A stretch of DNA of 24,476 nt from the NCBI GenBank assembly GCA_947097535.1, contig CAMURM010000002.1, positions 1 to 24,476 on the forward strand, in the 5' to 3' direction. The stretch's first letter is position 1. Every line of letters starts with the position of its first letter. A model generated the notes under the pieces. That model made no database searches. It saw nothing but the letters and a program-made list of their open reading frames with translations, and was not told where the DNA came from. Source of the DNA: an uncultured Selenomonas sp. GTDB lineage: Bacteria > Bacillota > Negativicutes > Selenomonadales > Selenomonadaceae. The position numbers and the translations under genes are program-made. Below are positions 24,208 to 24,476 of this stretch, one piece after another.

Positions 24208-24384
24208 CTGCCTCATCATAAGACCGTATTCAGGAACCACACCTCCTTGACAATCCGTGCACGAGGCTATCGCGTGCTGATTGCCGAGAAACATCTCGTA
24301 TTTTACAAAGTCGACAAAGAACAGAAGCGTGTAACGATCTATGCCATTGTAGATGGGCGACGAGATTATCTGAACCTGGTTTAA
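24208..24384 (+). pseudogene. C-terminal remnant of a RelE/ParE-type toxin
   Basis: An open stretch of 58 codons, preceded by an in-frame TGA and lacking any start codon or ribosome binding site, encodes the C-terminal half of a type II toxin of the RelE/ParE fold. The core reads RARGYRVLIAEKHLVFYKVD, then KRVTIYAIVDGRRDYLNLV before TAA. This matches the conserved end of these ribonuclease or gyrase-targeting toxins (Y-x-V/I-x-Y-x-V-D and GRRDY). The N-terminal 30-40 residues and any antitoxin gene are missing, so it should be non-functional. It lies between the Zorya terminator and the end of a membrane-protein gene on the opposite strand. Confidence 0.65.
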
Positions 24385-24397
24385 AATCAGTGCCTCC

Positions 24398-24476
24398 TCA
24401 GAGTGCCGCGCGCGCCAAAAGGAGTCCCGCCCATGCCGCCGTCACACCGAAGGCGACGTTCGCCAGTACATTCCAG
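24398..24476 (-). CDS. C-terminal end of a small membrane protein, possibly CrcB/FluC fluoride channel (5' part outside window)
   Basis: Only the last 25 codons are inside the window, ending with TGA at 24398. They encode one hydrophobic helix, NVLANVAFGVTAAWAGLLLARAAL, which resembles the last helix of CrcB/FluC proteins (N-x-L-x-x-V-x-x-G-x-x-A-A-W-x-G), but 25 residues cannot prove it. A good ribosome binding site (GAGGAGG) directly overlaps and follows the stop although no gene starts after it on this strand. Confidence 0.4.
   Translation of the reverse strand, partial: WNVLANVAFGVTAAWAGLLLARAAL

Noticed and set aside
24106..24294. Minus-strand open frame of 62 codons
   Set aside because: Antisense to the toxin remnant and crossing a strong terminator; not protein-like.

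Overview
The window looks like a chromosomal segment from a GC-rich diderm Firmicute of the Negativicutes, probably close to Selenomonas. This rests on the mix of Firmicute-type genes (sepF, EpsC-type serine acetyltransferase, AzlCD) with a signal-peptide-bearing CbiK cobalt chelatase and B12-riboswitch biology. It also rests on an OmpA/peptidoglycan-binding stator protein, which suits a cell with a periplasm. The genus is an inference. Almost all genes lie on the minus strand; only the acyltransferase, the HTH protein and a toxin remnant are on plus.

Layout. Positions 1-2480 hold a cobalamin/metal-uptake operon: cobI, a lipoprotein binding protein, and a FecCD permease cut by the window edge. 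It has two tandem promoters, a palindromic operator candidate and a leader terminator. Positions 2527-4868 hold murI, an FlK-like thioesterase, azlC and azlD, the last three joined by stop/start overlaps. At 4894-6130 is a plus-strand membrane acyltransferase with its own promoter and terminator. Housekeeping genes follow: pepD, sepF (probable GTG start) and typA/bipA. Positions 10413-12814 form a lower-GC island: a transmembrane Hanks-type Ser/Thr kinase, a frameshifted small lipoprotein, and a divergent HTH protein. At 12843-14455 lies an exported CbiK with an upstream cobalamin riboswitch; two terminators and a separate consensus promoter sit between them. At 14511-16325 are a serine acetyltransferase and an esterase-fold protein that has lost its catalytic Ser and His.

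The main accessory system is at 16322-24175: a complete four-gene operon zorA-zorB-zorC-zorD, i.e. a type I Zorya anti-phage system. ZorA (MotA/ExbB-like channel with a very long helical cytoplasmic tail) and ZorB (MotB/OmpA-like, transmembrane Asp) would form an ion-driven envelope motor. ZorC (EH-signature protein) and ZorD (SNF2 helicase with a C-terminal Mrr-like nuclease domain) are the cytosolic effectors. The genes are tightly packed, and the cassette is bounded by terminators on both sides. Just upstream lie a truncated RelE/ParE toxin remnant on plus and the last codons of a small membrane protein, possibly CrcB/FluC, on minus.

No tRNA, rRNA, CRISPR array or intact insertion sequence was seen. 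All calls come from reading the sequence and translations by eye; no database search was possible.
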